NCBI GenBank assembly: GCA_022572355.1
Contig: JACZWC010000032.1
Coordinates: 1 to 49,132, forward strand
DNA: 49,132 nt
DNA from: Bacteroidota bacterium
GTDB taxonomy: Bacteria; Bacteroidota; Bacteroidia; NORP154
Direction: 5' to 3'
Of the stretch, positions 24,947-32,881 are shown piece after piece (position 1 is the stretch's first letter; each line of letters opens with the position of its first letter). The translations under genes and the position numbers were made by a program. The notes beneath the pieces are model-generated. The model was given only the letters and a program-made list of their open reading frames with translations, made no database searches and was not told the DNA's origin.

Positions 24947-25288
24947 GATTGACCATGACACACAATAAGCAGCGCTTACCTATCCATTGTCATAGTCATT
25001 GTCATAGTGATGGCCCCATTGAGCGTAGTGCTTATTGCTAAGTCAAGTTCAAAGGGAGAATCGCTATGAACTTTAAGAAAAGGCATTAATCCCGGTAATG
25101 TCTATCCCGGTTATCAGCAAATGAACAAGCGAACAATTGAACAATAGAAGGTAGAACAGCGAAGTTCTGGTTACTTGATCATTCTTAATTCAAATGTTCG
25201 ATTGTTCAAATGTTCAAAACAATATGCTGAAATTAATGCTATTCACACTATAGCAAGCTAAGTCTAAATGAAAGGTTGGATACAGGCT
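24947..25288. other. Gene-free stretch with interspersed repeats
   Basis: This stretch of 342 bases holds no intact gene. An inverted repeat (AATAAGCA at 24964-24971, TGCTTATT at 25029-25036) encloses a tract of CATTGTCATAG units. A tail remnant of an acyl-CoA dehydrogenase gene lies at 25071-25127. A region of GAACAATTGAACAATAG and TGTTCGATTGTTCAAATGTTC units follows at 25129-25226. The flanks of the remnant (from about 25037) and of the intact gene end (from about 25255) share a GCTAAGTC start, so the duplication seems to include the downstream region. No RNA gene was recognised. Confidence 0.7.
25071..25127 (-). pseudogene. Remnant of an acyl-CoA dehydrogenase 3' end
   Basis: These 57 bases match the last codons and stop of the neighbouring intact gene (25287-25343) at 53 positions. 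Translated in the same frame they read VHLLITGIDITGINAFS followed by TAA. All four differences fall at third codon positions; three are silent and one changes Met to Ile. Coding-type divergence indicates that the fragment comes from a second functional copy or close homologue, now lost except for its tail. Confidence 0.75.
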
Positions 25289-26467
25289 TTAAGAAAAGGC
25301 ATTAATCCCGGTAATGTCCATTCCTGTTATTAGCAAATGAACATCGTGGGTTCCTTCGTAGGTCATTACGGACTCTAAATTCGCCATATGCCGCATGATG
25401 GAATATTCATCGGTTATTCCCATTGCTCCGTGGATCTGCCGCGCCTGGCGGGCAATATCTACAGCTATTTCAACATTGTTGCGTTTGGCCATCGAAACCT
25501 GTTGCGGAGTAGCTTTTCCTTCATTTTTCAATGTTCCCAATCTCCAGGCGAGAAGTTGTGCTTTTGTTATCTCCGTGATCATTTCCGCCAGTTTCTTTTG
25601 AATTAACTGGAATGAGGCAATGGGTTTCCCAAATTGAATTCGCTCTTTGGCATAGCGCAATGAAGAATCATAGCAATCCATGGCCGCACCAACTGCTCCC
25701 CATGCAATTCCATATCTGGCTGAATTCAAACAACTCAAGGGCCCTTTAAGTCCTTTGATGTCTGGAAATAGATTCTCCTTTGGAATCTTAACATTATCAA
25801 ATACAAGCTCGCCTGTTGCCGAAGCGCGAAGCGACCATTTCCCATGCATTTCAGGAGCAGTAAATCCCTCCATGCCCTTTTCAACGAGTAATCCGCGAAT
25901 ATCACCGTTTTCATCCTTGGCCCATACAACTGATACATCTGCTAAATTGGCATTGGTAATCCACATTTTAGCTCCGTTGAGCAGGTAATGGTTTCCTTTA
26001 TCTACAATATTTGAGGTCAACCCAGCGGGATCCGAACCATGATCTGGTTCTGTGAGGCCGAAACAACCCAGGATTTCTCCGCTTGCCAATTTTGGAAGAA
26101 ATTTCATCTTCTGTTCTTCCGTTCCAAATTCATGGATTGGAAACATAACCAGTGAGCCCTGTACCGAAGCGGTGGACCTGACACCCGAATCTCCTCGTTC
26201 TAATTCCTGCATCATCAGGCCATAGGAGATATAGTCCATCCCGCCACCACCGTATTTTTGAGGGATTGTTGGCCCAAAAGCTCCCAGGTCTGCAAGGCCC
26301 TTTACGAGATGCGCTGGAAATTCTGCCTTCTGCGCGTATTCCTCGATGATCGGGGTAACCTCTTTTTTAACCCAGGCACGGCATGAATCTCTCACGAGTT
26401 TGTGCTCGTCCGAAAGAAGATCATCAACTTGAAAATAGTCAGGTGCGGTGAACAGATCGGCAGACAT
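25289..26467 (-). CDS. Acyl-CoA dehydrogenase, glutaryl-CoA dehydrogenase type
   Basis: This 392-residue flavoprotein is expected to oxidise and decarboxylate glutaryl-CoA to crotonyl-CoA in lysine and tryptophan breakdown. The acyl-CoA dehydrogenase motifs are in place: GCFGLTEPDHGSDPAGL in the middle domain, WITNANLADVSVVWAK, and the catalytic base Glu371 in TYEGTHDVH near the C-terminus, the position used by glutaryl-CoA dehydrogenases. RYGIAWGAVGAA and QIHGAMGITDEYSIMRH also fit that subgroup. Substrate choice is inferred from these patterns; another short-chain acyl-CoA dehydrogenase is possible. The start is ATG 26467. It is divergent from the lipoprotein gene at 26615. A remnant of a related gene end lies downstream. 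Confidence 0.9.
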   Translation of the reverse strand: MSADLFTAPDYFQVDDLLSDEHKLVRDSCRAWVKKEVTPIIEEYAQKAEFPAHLVKGLADLGAFGPTIPQKYGGGGMDYISYGLMMQELERGDSGVRSTASVQGSLVMFPIHEFGTEEQKMKFLPKLASGEILGCFGLTEPDHGSDPAGLTSNIVDKGNHYLLNGAKMWITNANLADVSVVWAKDENGDIRGLLVEKGMEGFTAPEMHGKWSLRASATGELVFDNVKIPKENLFPDIKGLKGPLSCLNSARYGIAWGAVGAAMDCYDSSLRYAKERIQFGKPIASFQLIQKKLAEMITEITKAQLLAWRLGTLKNEGKATPQQVSMAKRNNVEIAVDIARQARQIHGAMGITDEYSIMRHMANLESVMTYEGTHDVHLLITGMDITGINAFS

Positions 26468-26536
26468 AAGAGTTTTTTGATTGTTGCAAAAGCGATGTGA
26501 AATTAGCTAAAATTCCTCAGGCTACGGATTTTTATT

Positions 26537-26544
26537 TAGCTTTG
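26537..26544 (+). promoter_or_regulatory. Possible -7 element for the haem-lipoprotein operon
   Basis: TAGCTTTG matches TAnnTTTG and lies 70 bases upstream of the predicted TTG start at 26615. A TTG at the expected -33 distance is not apparent, so confidence is limited. Confidence 0.4.
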
Positions 26545-26614
26545 TAAGCCTATAATCTGGCACGGTTTTTACTCCTATCAATTCTGGAATAACTATTGAC
26601 CGAAAACGATAATT

Positions 26615-26998
26615 TTGAAACAGGGAGCTTTACATAGGACGGTATTACCCTCATTAACATTACTGACATTGTTGGTGCTCATGTTTATGTCTTCTTGCGT
26701 CTGGGATAAGGGAGAACTTCCCCCACCTTCTGCTCAATGTGATACTGCAAGTGTAACGTTCACGAATGAGATAGGAATGATCTTTGTAGCAAAATGTTCC
26801 ACATGTCATACGCAATCCCCATTTTCGGGGAACCTGAATGTAAATTCCTATGCGGAAGTAAAAGAAAGAGTTGATAACGGAAAATTTCAGGCACTGGTAT
26901 TTGACAGTATGCCTTTTTCCATGCCGCCAGCCGGAAAACTGCCAGACACGACGCTTGCCAGGATTCAACTTTGGATTGATGCAGGAGCTTGTGAATAG
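26615..26998 (+). CDS. Haem-c-binding lipoprotein
   Basis: This 127-residue protein has an N-terminal signal ending in a lipobox (FMSSC, Cys28). A single haem-attachment motif CSTCH is at residues 61-65, preceded by FTNEIGMIFVAK. The methionine in SMPFSMPPAGKLP is a likely axial ligand, and the helix ARIQLWIDAGACE ends the protein as in small cytochrome c domains. It is probably a lipid-anchored periplasmic electron carrier. The only start that includes the whole signal is TTG 26615; the ATG codons lie inside the hydrophobic segment. It is followed by a YceI and a DUF5777 gene at short distances, a grouping I believe recurs in Bacteroidota. Its redox partner is unknown. Confidence 0.8.
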   Translation: MKQGALHRTVLPSLTLLTLLVLMFMSSCVWDKGELPPPSAQCDTASVTFTNEIGMIFVAKCSTCHTQSPFSGNLNVNSYAEVKERVDNGKFQALVFDSMPFSMPPAGKLPDTTLARIQLWIDAGACE

Positions 26999-27017
26999 TG
27001 AACTTATATTTTGAAGT

Positions 27018-27629
27018 ATGAAATCAAAGATTCACGAACACCTTTCCGCCCGAGGAAAAAAGTCAATTGACGAAGTGAGTAAAAGAATGCTATACATATT
27101 GTTCATTCTTGCTTTTGGCGCAAACATTGTTTTTGGGCAGGTCTTTAAGGCTAATTCTGGCACCGTCAGGTTTTTCTCAGAAGCGACGATTGAAAACATC
27201 GAAGCGACCAACAAAAGGGTTTCATCCCTGCTGAACACCGAAACGAAGCAGCTCGTGTTTCAAATTCCAATTACCTCCTTTGAATTCGACAAGGACTTAA
27301 TGAAGGAGCATTTTAACGAAAACTATTTGGAATCTGAAAAATATGCAAAGGGTACTTTTAATGGGAAAATTGTTGAGGACATTGATTTCACGAAGGATGG
27401 GGTTCATAAAGCATCTGCCAAGGGTGTATTAATAATTCATGGGGTTGAAAAGGAAAGAATGATTAATGGTACAATTACCATCAAAGATGGGGTAATTTCA
27501 CTTACGGGGAAATTTGTTATTGTATTAATGGACCACAAGGTGAAAATTCCGAAGATATTGTGGTCAAATATTGCGGAACAAGTGGAGGTTACGATTAATG
27601 TAACATATGAGCCATACGTGAAGAAATAA
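27018..27629 (+). CDS. YceI family periplasmic protein
   Basis: The 203-residue frame encodes a YceI-like lipocalin-type beta-barrel after a signal segment (MLYILFILAFGANIVFGQ, residues 24-41). Family features include VRFFSEATIENIEATNKRV, LVFQIPITSFEFDKDLMKEHFNENYLE and GTFNGKI. YceI proteins bind isoprenoid or other lipophilic ligands in the periplasm; the ligand here is unknown. The ATG at 27087 gives a conventional signal peptide, whereas the upstream ATG 27018 adds 23 charged residues, so the true start may be 27087. The gene lies 19 bases after the haem-c lipoprotein and 10 before the DUF5777 gene, so the three are probably co-transcribed. Confidence 0.88.
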   Translation: MKSKIHEHLSARGKKSIDEVSKRMLYILFILAFGANIVFGQVFKANSGTVRFFSEATIENIEATNKRVSSLLNTETKQLVFQIPITSFEFDKDLMKEHFNENYLESEKYAKGTFNGKIVEDIDFTKDGVHKASAKGVLIIHGVEKERMINGTITIKDGVISLTGKFVIVLMDHKVKIPKILWSNIAEQVEVTINVTYEPYVKK

Positions 27630-27639
27630 TCTGAAAAAC

Positions 27640-28569
27640 ATGAACAAGTTACCGTATATCATTGCCACCATTTTTATTTTGTCCTTTGCGACGCAAAGTG
27701 TTTTGGCTCAGGAGGAGGACTTGATGAGCATGCTTGAAGAAGATACGGAGCCTGTAGTAGAAAAAGTTACAGCAACCTTCAAAGCGCTGACCATTATCAA
27801 CGCAAACACAACGGAGACGGTTAAGGCCAAAACGCTGGTCTTTAACATTATTCACAGATTTGGCAATGTATCAGGAGGTGCACATACACTTGCAGGCATG
27901 GACAATGCCAGTAATATTCGCTTCGCATTTGACTATGGAATAACTGATAAATTGTTAATTGGAATAGGAAGAAGCAAGGTGAAGGAGCATATCGATGGAT
28001 CGATCAAGTATAAGATATTGGGGCAAACTACGGATAACAAGATTCCGATTACGATGACATGGTTTTCCGGCATGGCGGTTACGCCAATGCAAAGCCCCAG
28101 GAATGCTGATGGCAGTGAAAAATGGAGCAAAGCGGTACACAGGTTTTCATACGTGCATCAACTTATTATTGCCAGAAAATTTTCCTCCGCGATTTCCTTC
28201 GAAATATTGCCAACGTATACACACCGAAACTACATAGTCAGAAATGTCAATCCTGATAATGGTGCCGAAGATCAGAATGATCTCTTTTCAATCGGGATAG
28301 CTGGCAGGGTAAAAGTCAGTAACAGGCTGTCCATTGTAGGTGATTATTTTTACACATTTTCAAAGTATCGTGATAAAAATTCTGCGGCGCCACATTATAT
28401 GCCGCTGGGCCTGGGTATAGAAATTGAAACAGGAGGCCATGTTTTTCATATTAACCTAACCAATTCTCCAGGCATCATTGGGAATGATTTCATACCAAAT
28501 ACTACAGAATCCTGGATAGATGGTGATATTAAACTTGGATTTAATATTGCCCGTGTATTTTATCTGTAA
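27640..28569 (+). CDS. DUF5777 family beta-barrel protein
   Basis: This 309-residue protein has a signal peptide (cleavage near SVLAQ, residue 24), a short acidic stretch, and a series of alternating strands typical of an outer-membrane barrel. The stretches VFNIIHRFGNV, FAFDYGITDKLLIGIGRSK and LGLGIEIETGGHVFHINLTNSPG match the pattern I know as DUF5777. The family has no established function. Its position behind a haem-c lipoprotein and a YceI protein suggests a role linked to respiratory or envelope redox chemistry, which is inference only. The ATG at 27640 is well placed. Confidence 0.82.
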   Translation: MNKLPYIIATIFILSFATQSVLAQEEDLMSMLEEDTEPVVEKVTATFKALTIINANTTETVKAKTLVFNIIHRFGNVSGGAHTLAGMDNASNIRFAFDYGITDKLLIGIGRSKVKEHIDGSIKYKILGQTTDNKIPITMTWFSGMAVTPMQSPRNADGSEKWSKAVHRFSYVHQLIIARKFSSAISFEILPTYTHRNYIVRNVNPDNGAEDQNDLFSIGIAGRVKVSNRLSIVGDYFYTFSKYRDKNSAAPHYMPLGLGIEIETGGHVFHINLTNSPGIIGNDFIPNTTESWIDGDIKLGFNIARVFYL

Positions 28570-29595
28570 TTGAGGCCCGCAATTAATTCAACTGAGCAGG
28601 GATCTGATTCTCTGAAGTCTGAAATTGACTCTTTCACTTCATCTGATCCTACACAGCATCCCGGTGCGGATAGGCTGATTGATTCTGCTGAAAAGATTGA
28701 ATCTGATCCGCCCCCCGTCATGGTAGAAGAATCAATTGAAACAAAGCCTGATAACTTTCCTGTCGTGGCTCAAGCTCAGGCGGAGCATGTCAAAAAAGAA
28801 TTAGCAGATACCATTGCTGATTATTATTCAGTTGACGTCGATTCGATGATTTACAGCGAATTAATAGGCGACACCGCACAATCGCCACAGCCCCTCCTGG
28901 AATCGCATGAGCTGATAACAGACAGAACTCAATCCAATGCCATAACTACAAAAACTCCCGATTGGATGCTGGGCATATTGCTTCTGATTTTTCTTTTGTT
29001 CTCGTGGGTGAGAGTGTATCATAGCAGAAGGCTTCGACAACTTTACCAGGCTTTGACCTCTAAATTATATGTACAACATATTTTACGTACAAATGATGGT
29101 TTAATGCAACGTGTTTCGTTCGTGCTTGATGTGATATCTTACCTGGTGCTGGCCTCTTTTCTCTTTCAGGTATTTGAGTATTATCAGCTGAATATTCCCT
29201 ACAGCAATTATTTACATCCGTTTCTTATTATTCTTTTGACACTGATCGTTATTTACCAGATTAAGAATATGATCTTGATTATGTCCGGGGTACTTCTCAA
29301 TCAGCAGGAGAAACTTCATGAATACAGGTTCAATGTCTTCTTGATGAATAAAACACTCGGAATTGTGCTAACGCCCATCATCATTTGCATAGCTTATCTT
29401 TCCTTTGGCGAGGCCGTAAATATTGGTATTGGTCTCTTCTTGATCATAACAGCTTACCTCTATCGGATCAACAGGGGTTGGGCTATAGGTTTGAAAGAAG
29501 CAAATGTGTCAGTCTTCTATTTATTTATGTATCTTTGCACCCTTGAATTTTTACCGTTGGTTGTCCTAACCCGTTTGTTCATAGATGCTAATTAA
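28570..29595 (+). CDS. DUF4271 membrane protein
   Basis: The 341-residue frame has an acidic, probably disordered N-terminal region of about 130 residues. About six hydrophobic segments follow, starting with WMLGILLLIFLLFSWVRVY, and a conserved FNVFLMNKTLGIVLTPI stretch. This is the DUF4271 pattern. Such proteins are common in Bacteroidota next to a uroporphyrinogen-III synthase gene, as here, but their function is not established. The start is uncertain: the TTG at 28570 follows the DUF5777 stop directly, and the ATG at about 28720 is an alternative. The membrane part is unaffected by the choice. Confidence 0.78.
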   Translation: MRPAINSTEQGSDSLKSEIDSFTSSDPTQHPGADRLIDSAEKIESDPPPVMVEESIETKPDNFPVVAQAQAEHVKKELADTIADYYSVDVDSMIYSELIGDTAQSPQPLLESHELITDRTQSNAITTKTPDWMLGILLLIFLLFSWVRVYHSRRLRQLYQALTSKLYVQHILRTNDGLMQRVSFVLDVISYLVLASFLFQVFEYYQLNIPYSNYLHPFLIILLTLIVIYQIKNMILIMSGVLLNQQEKLHEYRFNVFLMNKTLGIVLTPIIICIAYLSFGEAVNIGIGLFLIITAYLYRINRGWAIGLKEANVSVFYLFMYLCTLEFLPLVVLTRLFIDAN

Positions 29596-29648
29596 GGGTT
29601 TGCAGACAGAGGCCAGCATTAATTAAGTCCATTAAATACAATCACACC

Positions 29649-30398
29649 TTGGAAGTTAAAACAATATTAGTCTCGCAGCCCCAGCCGGAATCGGATAAAT
29701 CACCGTATTACGGCTTGTCAAAAGCACATAAAGTAAAAATCGACTTTCGCTCTTTTATCCATGTTGAGGAGATCTATGCACAGGAATTCAGGAAAGACAG
29801 AGTGGCATTGGAGGAGTTTGATTCAGTCATCTTTACCAGCAGAAATGCCGTAGATCATTATTTCAGAATGTGCAAGGATATGAGGGTTCCGATAAGAGAC
29901 TCCGTTAAATATTTTTGCGTTTCTGAAGCAATAGGATTTTACTTGCAGAAATACGTTATCTACCGAAAGAGAAAGATTTTTCATGGTAAGCATACCTTTT
30001 CTGATCTAATTTCTGTATTGAAGAAGCACAAGGATGAGCATTTTCTATTGCCTTGCTCTGATATATTAAAACAGGATATTCCAGATTTGCTGAATGCAAA
30101 TGAGTTGGAGTTCACCAAAGCGGTGATATACAAAACCGTATGTTCGGATCTTTCGGATTTGGCCAATGTTAATTATGACATGCTGGTTTTCTTCAGTCCG
30201 AGTGGAATTAAATCGCTGTTTAAAAACTTTCCGGACTTTTTGCAGAACAATACAAGGATTGCAGCATTCGGGCCAACGACTGCAAAGGCCGTGGAAGATG
30301 CGGGATTGACCCTAAATGTTAGAGCGCCTCAGCCAAATGCACCTTCTATGTCCATGGCCATAGAAAACTACCTGAAAGAAACCAAAAAGAAGAAATAG
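29649..30398 (+). CDS. hemD: Uroporphyrinogen-III synthase homologue (free-standing)
   Basis: This 249-residue soluble protein of the HemD fold has two alpha/beta domains joined by a beta-linker. Matching segments are VKTILVSQPQPE at the N-terminus, FDSVIFTSRNAVDHYF (about 58-73), HFLLPCSDILKQDIPDLL, MLVFFSPSGIKSLFKNFP and RIAAFGPTTAKAVEDAG. The enzyme cyclises hydroxymethylbilane with inversion of ring D. Because a HemD domain is also fused to HemC at 22388, this copy may be redundant or specialised. The TTG at 29649 is the start that gives the normal first strand. It lies between DUF4271 and rnpA. Confidence 0.85.
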   Translation: MEVKTILVSQPQPESDKSPYYGLSKAHKVKIDFRSFIHVEEIYAQEFRKDRVALEEFDSVIFTSRNAVDHYFRMCKDMRVPIRDSVKYFCVSEAIGFYLQKYVIYRKRKIFHGKHTFSDLISVLKKHKDEHFLLPCSDILKQDIPDLLNANELEFTKAVIYKTVCSDLSDLANVNYDMLVFFSPSGIKSLFKNFPDFLQNNTRIAAFGPTTAKAVEDAGLTLNVRAPQPNAPSMSMAIENYLKETKKKK

Positions 30399-30474
30399 GG
30401 CCAGCGGTCAATTTAGCTTCTTCTTTTTATCTCCCTGGTTTTGGTACCTATTAACTACCACTACATTCTGAACG

Positions 30475-30867
30475 ATGGGGCATACATTTACCAAGGCTGA
30501 AAGGCTTACCAGTAAAAAGACCATTGAAGCTTTATTCAATGTTGGCACCTCTTTTGCTATTTCACCATTGAGGGTAATTTGGTTGGAAAATAAACTTAAA
30601 ACCTCTCATCCCGTACAAGTAGTGGTAGTAGTGCCTAAAAAGAATGTGCCCCGGGCGGTAGATCGAAATTTGATAAAGAGAAGACTTAGGGAAGCTTATA
30701 GAAAAAACAAAGATCTGCTTTATGATTTTTTGTTAAAAGTTGGAAAACAATATGCGTTGGCAATTGTATTCACTGGTACGAAGCCGGTTGCGTACGAGGA
30801 ATTAGAGGGGAAAATAATCTTATCTTTACAACGTTTAGTAACTGAAAATGAAGAGGGTAATAAGTAG
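30475..30867 (+). CDS. rnpA: Ribonuclease P protein component
   Basis: This 130-residue basic protein assists the catalytic RNA of RNase P in removing tRNA 5' leaders. The family pattern is clear: [17 protein letters not shown] at the N-terminus, [28 protein letters not shown] with the RNxxKRRxRE signature at about residues 62-71, and a final helix. The start is ATG 30475. It overlaps the following yidD gene by 20 bases, the usual close link of these two genes. The RNA partner (rnpB) was not found in the window. Confidence 0.95.
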   Translation: MGHTFTKAERLTSKKTIEALFNVGTSFAISPLRVIWLENKLKTSHPVQVVVVVPKKNVPRAVDRNLIKRRLREAYRKNKDLLYDFLLKVGKQYALAIVFTGTKPVAYEELEGKIILSLQRLVTENEEGNK

Positions 30868-31069
30868 TGTATTTATAGTGCTGATAAAGCTCTATCAGAA
30901 GGTTTTGTCGCCTCTGCTCACCTCTTCTTGCCGATATACCCCAACATGTTCACAGTACGGTATTGAAGCCATTAGTAAGCATGGGCCTTTCAAGGGAGGT
31001 TACCTTTTGGTTAAAAGAATAGGCTCATGCCATCCATGGGGAAAACATGGATACGATCCTGTGCCATAA
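30848..31069 (+). CDS. yidD: Membrane protein insertion efficiency factor YidD
   Basis: This 73-residue protein has an amphipathic N-terminus ([19 protein letters not shown]) and the YidD signature [19 protein letters not shown] and [13 protein letters not shown]. YidD acts at the inner membrane and helps YidC-dependent insertion of membrane proteins. It overlaps rnpA and is probably translated with it. Length and motifs are complete. Confidence 0.95.
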   Translation: MKRVISSVFIVLIKLYQKVLSPLLTSSCRYTPTCSQYGIEAISKHGPFKGGYLLVKRIGSCHPWGKHGYDPVP

Positions 31070-31088
31070 CAATGAATACTGAAAATTG

Positions 31089-32795
31089 ATGAAAATCATA
31101 GGGAATAAGATTAAAAGAAGGCTGAGAGTGATGGTAAGCGCTGTGCTTATTACTGTGGTTTCCTTTGGTTCCTTGAGTTTTGTCGATAATGACTTTGAGT
31201 TTGGTAAGAACCTCGACATTTTCGCCTCATTGTTTCGCGAATTGAGTATCTACTACGTGGATGAGACGGATCCTGGAAAGCTCATTGAATCGGGAATTGA
31301 TGGGATGTTGGAGTCCCTCGATCCTTACACCACCTTTATTCCGGAATCCGAAATGGAAAACCATCGGTTTGCAATTACCGGGCAATACGGCGGCATTGGT
31401 TCTCTGATAAGAAAGAGGGGTGACCAAGTGCTTGTGGCTGAGCCCTATGAGGGATTTCCCGCAGAAAAGGCCGGATTGCTGGCTGGCGACATCATACTGA
31501 AAGTTGACGGCAAGGAGATCAGTGGTAAGAATACGAGCGAAGTGAGCAAGGTACTTAAAGGACAACCTGGCACTATAGTAAAACTGTTGATCAAGAGAGA
31601 AGATAAGGAGGATCCTTTTGAGGCGGTAATTACCCGCGAAGAAATAAAAATTAAAAGTGTTCCCTACTATGGAATACTCGAAGATGGAATTGGGTATATT
31701 AAGCTCAATAATTTTACAAGCAAGGCTTTGTCGGAAGTAAAAGCGGCATTGAATAAACTAAGAGAAGATAATGACCTGAATGGGCTCATATTTGATCTGA
31801 GGGGAAATCCAGGAGGCCTTCTTCGGGAGTCAGTAAATATTGTTAACCTTTTCGTTGAGAAAGGCGAAGAAATTGTGAGTACACGGGGAAAGCTGGAAAA
31901 TTTGGCAAAAGTTCACCGGGCGATCAATGCGCCGGTCGATACACAAGTCCCGTTGGTTGTACTTGTAAATCGAAACTCCGCCTCCGCCTCTGAAATTGTT
32001 GCAGGTGCTATTCAGGACCTGGACAGGGGCGTGATAGTTGGTCAAAAGACTTTTGGAAAGGGCTTGGTGCAACAAACGATAAAGCTGACTTACAATACCC
32101 AACTTAAGGTAACAACAGCGAAATACTACATCCCAAGTGGCAGATGTATTCAAGCATTGGATTACAGCCACAGAAATGATGATGGAAGTGTAGGGAAAGT
32201 TCCCGATTCATTGATGACTGAATTCAAGACTAAAAATGGCCGAGTGGTATTTGACGGTGGAGGAATTGAACCTGGCGTGAAGACTGAGAGGCAAAAACGA
32301 AGCAATATTGCTGCCCGATTAATGTCTAAAATGCTAATTTTTGATTACGCCAATCTGTATCGGAGAAACCATGACAAAATATCCAGTGCCAGGGATTTTA
32401 AATTCACAGATGATGACTATGCTGATTTTGTGTCTTTTCTAAAGGATAAAGATTACGACTACACAACCAAGAGTGAAAGAAAGTTGGAGGAACTGAAAAA
32501 GATCGCGCAGAAGGAAAAGTATTTTGAAAATGCAAAGGTTGAATATGAAGCATTAGAGAAGAAGCTTACGCACAGTAACGAAGAAGATCTGGTCAAATTC
32601 AAAGATGAGGTCATTCGATTGCTGGAGGGGGAAATAGCCGTTCGCTATTATTTCCAACAGGGGCGAATTGAAGCTGCGCTTGTGGAAGACACCGATGTGC
32701 TCAAGGCGCTGGAAGTCCTGAAGGATGAGGCGTGGTATGCTTCAATATTAGAAGGCACCTATGAATCAAAAGCCATAGAGGAAGAAAAAGAATAA
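31089..32795 (+). CDS. S41 family C-terminal processing protease
   Basis: This 568-residue protein starts at ATG 31089; the TTG just before it is not needed. A single N-terminal hydrophobic segment (VMVSAVLITVVSFGSLSFV) anchors or exports it. A PDZ domain follows (GIGSLIRKRGDQVLV, AEKAGLLAGDIILKVDG, about 95-180). The S41 domain has NRNSASASEIVAGA with Ser299 and FGKGLVQ with Lys324. The 25-residue spacing is that of the Ser/Lys dyad of Tsp and CtpA. A helical C-terminal extension of about 170 residues ends the protein. It should cleave periplasmic or outer-membrane substrates near their C-termini. The neighbours are rnpA and yidD. Confidence 0.93.
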   Translation: MKIIGNKIKRRLRVMVSAVLITVVSFGSLSFVDNDFEFGKNLDIFASLFRELSIYYVDETDPGKLIESGIDGMLESLDPYTTFIPESEMENHRFAITGQYGGIGSLIRKRGDQVLVAEPYEGFPAEKAGLLAGDIILKVDGKEISGKNTSEVSKVLKGQPGTIVKLLIKREDKEDPFEAVITREEIKIKSVPYYGILEDGIGYIKLNNFTSKALSEVKAALNKLREDNDLNGLIFDLRGNPGGLLRESVNIVNLFVEKGEEIVSTRGKLENLAKVHRAINAPVDTQVPLVVLVNRNSASASEIVAGAIQDLDRGVIVGQKTFGKGLVQQTIKLTYNTQLKVTTAKYYIPSGRCIQALDYSHRNDDGSVGKVPDSLMTEFKTKNGRVVFDGGGIEPGVKTERQKRSNIAARLMSKMLIFDYANLYRRNHDKISSARDFKFTDDDYADFVSFLKDKDYDYTTKSERKLEELKKIAQKEKYFENAKVEYEALEKKLTHSNEEDLVKFKDEVIRLLEGEIAVRYYFQQGRIEAALVEDTDVLKALEVLKDEAWYASILEGTYESKAIEEEKE

Positions 32796-32881
32796 GTATC
32801 CTCGGCCACACTATTTCCCGATTACCATCGTTTTCTTGTATCAACCCTCGCTAAAGGGAAATCACTCAGCGTTACACCACG

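Noticed and set aside
24983..25226. CRISPR-like repetition between hemB and the acyl-CoA dehydrogenase gene
   Set aside because: The repeated units are short, irregular and without spacers of even length, and no cas genes are present.
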